Shown here: positions 61,440 to 64,000 of the stretch, piece after piece
Layout: every line of letters begins with the position of its first letter
Numbering within the stretch: the stretch's first letter is position 1
DNA from: Flavobacterium crassostreae
GTDB lineage: Bacteria; Bacteroidota; Bacteroidia; Flavobacteriales; Flavobacteriaceae
Reading direction: 5' to 3'
Assembly (NCBI RefSeq): GCF_001831475.1
Contig: NZ_CP017688.1
Coordinates: forward strand, 1,054,001-1,118,000
Length of the DNA: 64,000 bases
The notes under the pieces: model-generated
What the model was told of the DNA's origin: nothing
Seen by the model: the letters and a program-made list of their open reading frames with translations, nothing else
Database searches by the model: none
Position numbers and translations under genes: made by a program

Positions 61440-64000
61440 TTATTCTTTTTCTCTGCCAAAGCGTTGAAATATTTCAATATAAGTGTTAAATGTTTTTTTA
61501 TGCTGGTTGTAAAACCCAAGATCCTTATTGTTTTGCATTACTTGCACTAAGCTTCTGTAGCGTTCTATATCTGTAATGATGTCTATGGCAAGACTGGTTT
61601 GGTCTGCAGCTGCTAAGGTTCTGTAATAATTGAGGTTTTCTTGGTATTTGTGCACCAATGTTTGCAATAGTTTTTGCGCTTTTTGTTTTTGGTTCACTTT
61701 ATAATAACCATCTGCAAAGGGTTCTAGTAGCGAGTAATAATTAAATTTTTCTAGAGGCATTTTGGTCATAGCCAAATCAATGATTTCGGCAGCTTTTTGG
61801 GTTTTGCCCTCTAGGATTAATTGGTTCATTAGTCGTGCCAGATTGGTTCTATAGTTTATAGATTCTCTACGGGTTTCTGGGTCATGGTATATATGGTTGC
61901 TGTCGCTGTTTCCCCATTCCCATTTGTTAACAATTTGAATCATTTTATCGGTATCAACTTGGCCTAAATCAAGAGGGCTAGCGTCTTTGGGTACCGTGGT
62001 TTTAACCGGTACTAATTTGTAAACGAGGCCTTCTAATTGCAGGTAGTTTTTCATCCAGAGATAGTCTTCGTCATCAAAGGCGCCTGGACTAAAATAAATA
62101 GGTCTTTTCCAGTTGTTATTGGCAACAATATCGAGCATCATTAAGCGATTTTTGTACAATGCTCTTCCGCTAATATCTACGTCAATGTATGGCACAATGG
62201 AGTCGTTGTATTTGGATGCAACAACTTTGTTTTGAATAATGGTGTTTTTATCCACCGGAATTCTAATTTTATTTGTAGGATAAAAATGAATGGTTTGCCC
62301 GTTTTGCATAGTCACCGTAGATTTTGGGTTTTTTATAAAAGACAAAAAATCTTTTATTTCCCATCTGTTTTCGGTTTTAGGAATGCTTACTACGTAGTCT
62401 AGTTTATCTCCTACATATTGGTCATGAGTAAACGAAATAGGTAAGGCTTCGGATTCGTAGGTTTTGGTTTTCATTTGATCGATGTACCAATCGGTCATAA
62501 ATAGGCTGGTATTTACTAGTTTTACATCGGTTCTAACGCCTTCAATTTCTTGTGCATACCATAGTGGGAAGGTGTCGTTATCTCCAATGGTAAATAATAT
62601 TGCATTAGGATCACAAGATTCTAGGTATGCTTTTGCCATAGCCGTGGCGGTATATTTTCCGGAACGATCATGGTCATCCCAGTTTTGATAGCCCATCAGT
62701 ACGGGAGCGGCAAGTAAACTAGCGGCAATAACCGTAGGAGCGGCGATTTTGGGGGCTAAATACTCCTTGATGGTTTCATAAAGAGAATAGACTCCAAAGC
62801 CAATCCAGATTGCAAACACATAAAACGATCCCACCAAGGCATAATCTCGCTCTCTAGGTTCAAAAGGACGTTCGTTTAAGTATATTTTTAGGGCAATACC
62901 CGTAAATAAAAATAAGGAAAGTAGTACGTAAAAGCTTTTGCGGTCTTTACTTGCGTGAAACATAATCCCGATCAGTCCAAGGATAAACGGCAAGAAATAA
63001 TACGTATTGCGTCCTTTATTGGTTAGTACATCCGTAGGAAGATTGTCTTGAGATCCAAGGTGAAGGCTGTCTATAAATGCAATTCCGCTGATCCAATTTC
63101 CGTCTTGGTTATCGTATCTTCCTTGTAGGTCATTTTGTCTACCAACAAAATTCCACATCAAATACCTCCAATACATGTAGCCAAATTGGTATTCGACCAT
63201 AAAACTAAGATTGTCTATAGTGGAAGGCTTGTCTATAATTAGATATTCATTATAGCTAGTCAAAAACTTCAGATAATCTTGATTGTCAATTTGTTTTTGG
63301 GCGTAAGCCTGTCGAAATTGCTGTACCGTTTTCTGAATTTCATTTTTTAACTGCGCAGTAGCTTTGTTATAATCCTCTTCAGATAGTGCATTTACATCAA
63401 TGCCATATTGTGCTAGATCGTCTTCGTAATTGTAGTTTGGGTTAATTCTAAATTCGGGTGCTTTAGTAAAATTCATATAATTTTCAATATGATCCGAGCT
63501 CCACATTCTAGGCAAAATAGTTTTTTGATCGTTGTCACTATTTTGTTCTGCATTTTTAAAATTATTTACAATAACGTATTTTCCGGTTTTGTAATCTCGC
63601 TCATAGTTGGGCGCTTTGTCTAAATATGGGGTGTCTTTGTCTAGTCCTGCAAATTTTTCGGTATATTGAGGGCCATAAAAAAGAGGGTTGACTCCATATT
63701 GCTCTCTGTTGTAATAGGCCAAAACCTCTGCAGCATCCGAAGGTTTGTTTTCGTTGATAACCGTATTTGCATTTGCTCTAATTGGGAGCATCATCCAGGT
63801 CGAAAATCCAATCAAAATAAATAAAATGCACAACAATAAAGTATTGTACTGCACCATTGCTTTGTTGCGGGTGTATTTTAATCCAAAATAAAAGAACGCA
63901 ATGATAACCAAGCCGACCAATATGGTTCCAGAATTAAAAGGCATCCCAAAAGTATTGACCATAAATATTTCGGTCTTACCAAAAAAGGCCATCGTTAGCG
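61440..64000 (-). CDS. DUF2723 membrane protein, N-terminus beyond the window
   Basis: The reading frame stays open to the window edge (a CTA and an ACG codon precede the ATG at 63992), so the true start lies outside. About 850 residues are visible, against roughly 1,100 for the family. Several transmembrane segments are seen (IIAFFYFGLKY, LLLCILFILIGFSTW, FLPFILGLIGIMF, VLLSLFLFTGIALKIYL), then a luminal/periplasmic domain with LFTIGDNDTFPLWYAQE, and a C-terminal helical-repeat region from about residue 700. DUF2723 proteins are related to GT-C O-mannosyltransferases, suggesting protein or lipid glycosylation. Confidence 0.9.
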   Translation of the reverse strand, partial: LTMAFFGKTEIFMVNTFGMPFNSGTILVGLVIIAFFYFGLKYTRNKAMVQYNTLLLCILFILIGFSTWMMLPIRANANTVINENKPSDAAEVLAYYNREQYGVNPLFYGPQYTEKFAGLDKDTPYLDKAPNYERDYKTGKYVIVNNFKNAEQNSDNDQKTILPRMWSSDHIENYMNFTKAPEFRINPNYNYEDDLAQYGIDVNALSEEDYNKATAQLKNEIQKTVQQFRQAYAQKQIDNQDYLKFLTSYNEYLIIDKPSTIDNLSFMVEYQFGYMYWRYLMWNFVGRQNDLQGRYDNQDGNWISGIAFIDSLHLGSQDNLPTDVLTNKGRNTYYFLPFILGLIGIMFHASKDRKSFYVLLSLFLFTGIALKIYLNERPFEPRERDYALVGSFYVFAIWIGFGVYSLYETIKEYLAPKIAAPTVIAASLLAAPVLMGYQNWDDHDRSGKYTATAMAKAYLESCDPNAILFTIGDNDTFPLWYAQEIEGVRTDVKLVNTSLFMTDWYIDQMKTKTYESEALPISFTHDQYVGDKLDYVVSIPKTENRWEIKDFLSFIKNPKSTVTMQNGQTIHFYPTNKIRIPVDKNTIIQNKVVASKYNDSIVPYIDVDISGRALYKNRLMMLDIVANNNWKRPIYFSPGAFDDEDYLWMKNYLQLEGLVYKLVPVKTTVPKDASPLDLGQVDTDKMIQIVNKWEWGNSDSNHIYHDPETRRESINYRTNLARLMNQLILEGKTQKAAEIIDLAMTKMPLEKFNYYSLLEPFADGYYKVNQKQKAQKLLQTLVHKYQENLNYYRTLAAADQTSLAIDIITDIERYRSLVQVMQNNKDLGFYNQHKKTFNTYIEIFQRFGREKE

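Overview
This window looks like a chromosomal segment of a Flavobacterium or a close relative (Bacteroidota, Flavobacteriaceae). The evidence is the AT-rich sequence, repeated Bacteroidota-type promoters (TTG, 18-21 bp, TAnnTTTG), the near absence of Shine-Dalgarno sequences, the gliding genes gldE and gldD, many SpII lipoproteins and outer-membrane barrels, families typical of the phylum (DUF3078, DUF3127, DUF4301, DUF2723), and an intergenic palindrome I associate with this genus. Almost everything is ordinary housekeeping sequence. There is no transposase, prophage, CRISPR array, rRNA or recognisable tRNA.

Layout. 0-5.3 kb: class Ia ribonucleotide reductase (nrdB-nrdA), then a decayed stretch with an unknown ORF, an RDD membrane protein, a small stem-loop repeat and the C-terminal stump of an Lrp/AsnC regulator. 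5.4-12.7 kb: dgt, a DUF3078 protein, dxs, tadA, and a GT39-GtrA-PAP2 operon that probably modifies a cell-surface lipid or glycan. 12.9-15.1 kb: RNase G, a structured intergenic region, an unannotated 30-residue basic protein, and HU. 15.3-18.7 kb: mutY-ssb-gldE-gldD. 18.8-29.9 kb: a metal-binding lipoprotein, a DMT exporter, a paired M16 protease operon, rplU-rpmA, envelope proteins, ahcY, a phosphopantetheinyl transferase and a truncated globin.

30.0-36.4 kb: a GGGP-synthase-family protein, PnuC, a NadR-type kinase fused to DUF4301, ArfB, and a TonB-dependent receptor behind a TPP riboswitch. 36.5-42.3 kb: a His-less Rieske-like lipoprotein, greA, a HIT protein, an orphan histidine kinase, a flavin-binding protein, DUF3127, a second PAP2 protein and aat. 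42.3-49.4 kb: a thiamin operon (thiS-thiC-thiE paralogue-thiD-thiE-thiG-thiH-thiF) behind a second TPP riboswitch. 49.4-57.1 kb: tag, the tsf-rpsB and rplM-rpsI ribosomal operons, a LacI regulator and polA. 57.4-64 kb: an exported protein, a membrane metallophosphoesterase, a cysteine-less thioredoxin-fold protein, a polysaccharide deacetylase and a DUF2723 membrane protein cut by the window end.

The most coherent system is thiamin. De novo synthesis (42-49 kb) and outer-membrane uptake (34-36 kb) are each controlled by their own TPP riboswitch, and PnuC plus a NadR-like kinase-DUF4301 fusion lie just upstream of the receptor. That part could be thiamin salvage rather than nicotinamide riboside salvage, which is a testable inference. 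The other items most worth attention are the 7-A run at the fusion point, two copies of a covarying stem-loop with a constant loop 36 kb apart, a probably leaderless dxs transcript, the overlooked 30-residue protein, and several family members lacking their canonical metal or redox residues (RNase G, ThiF, thioredoxin, Rieske).
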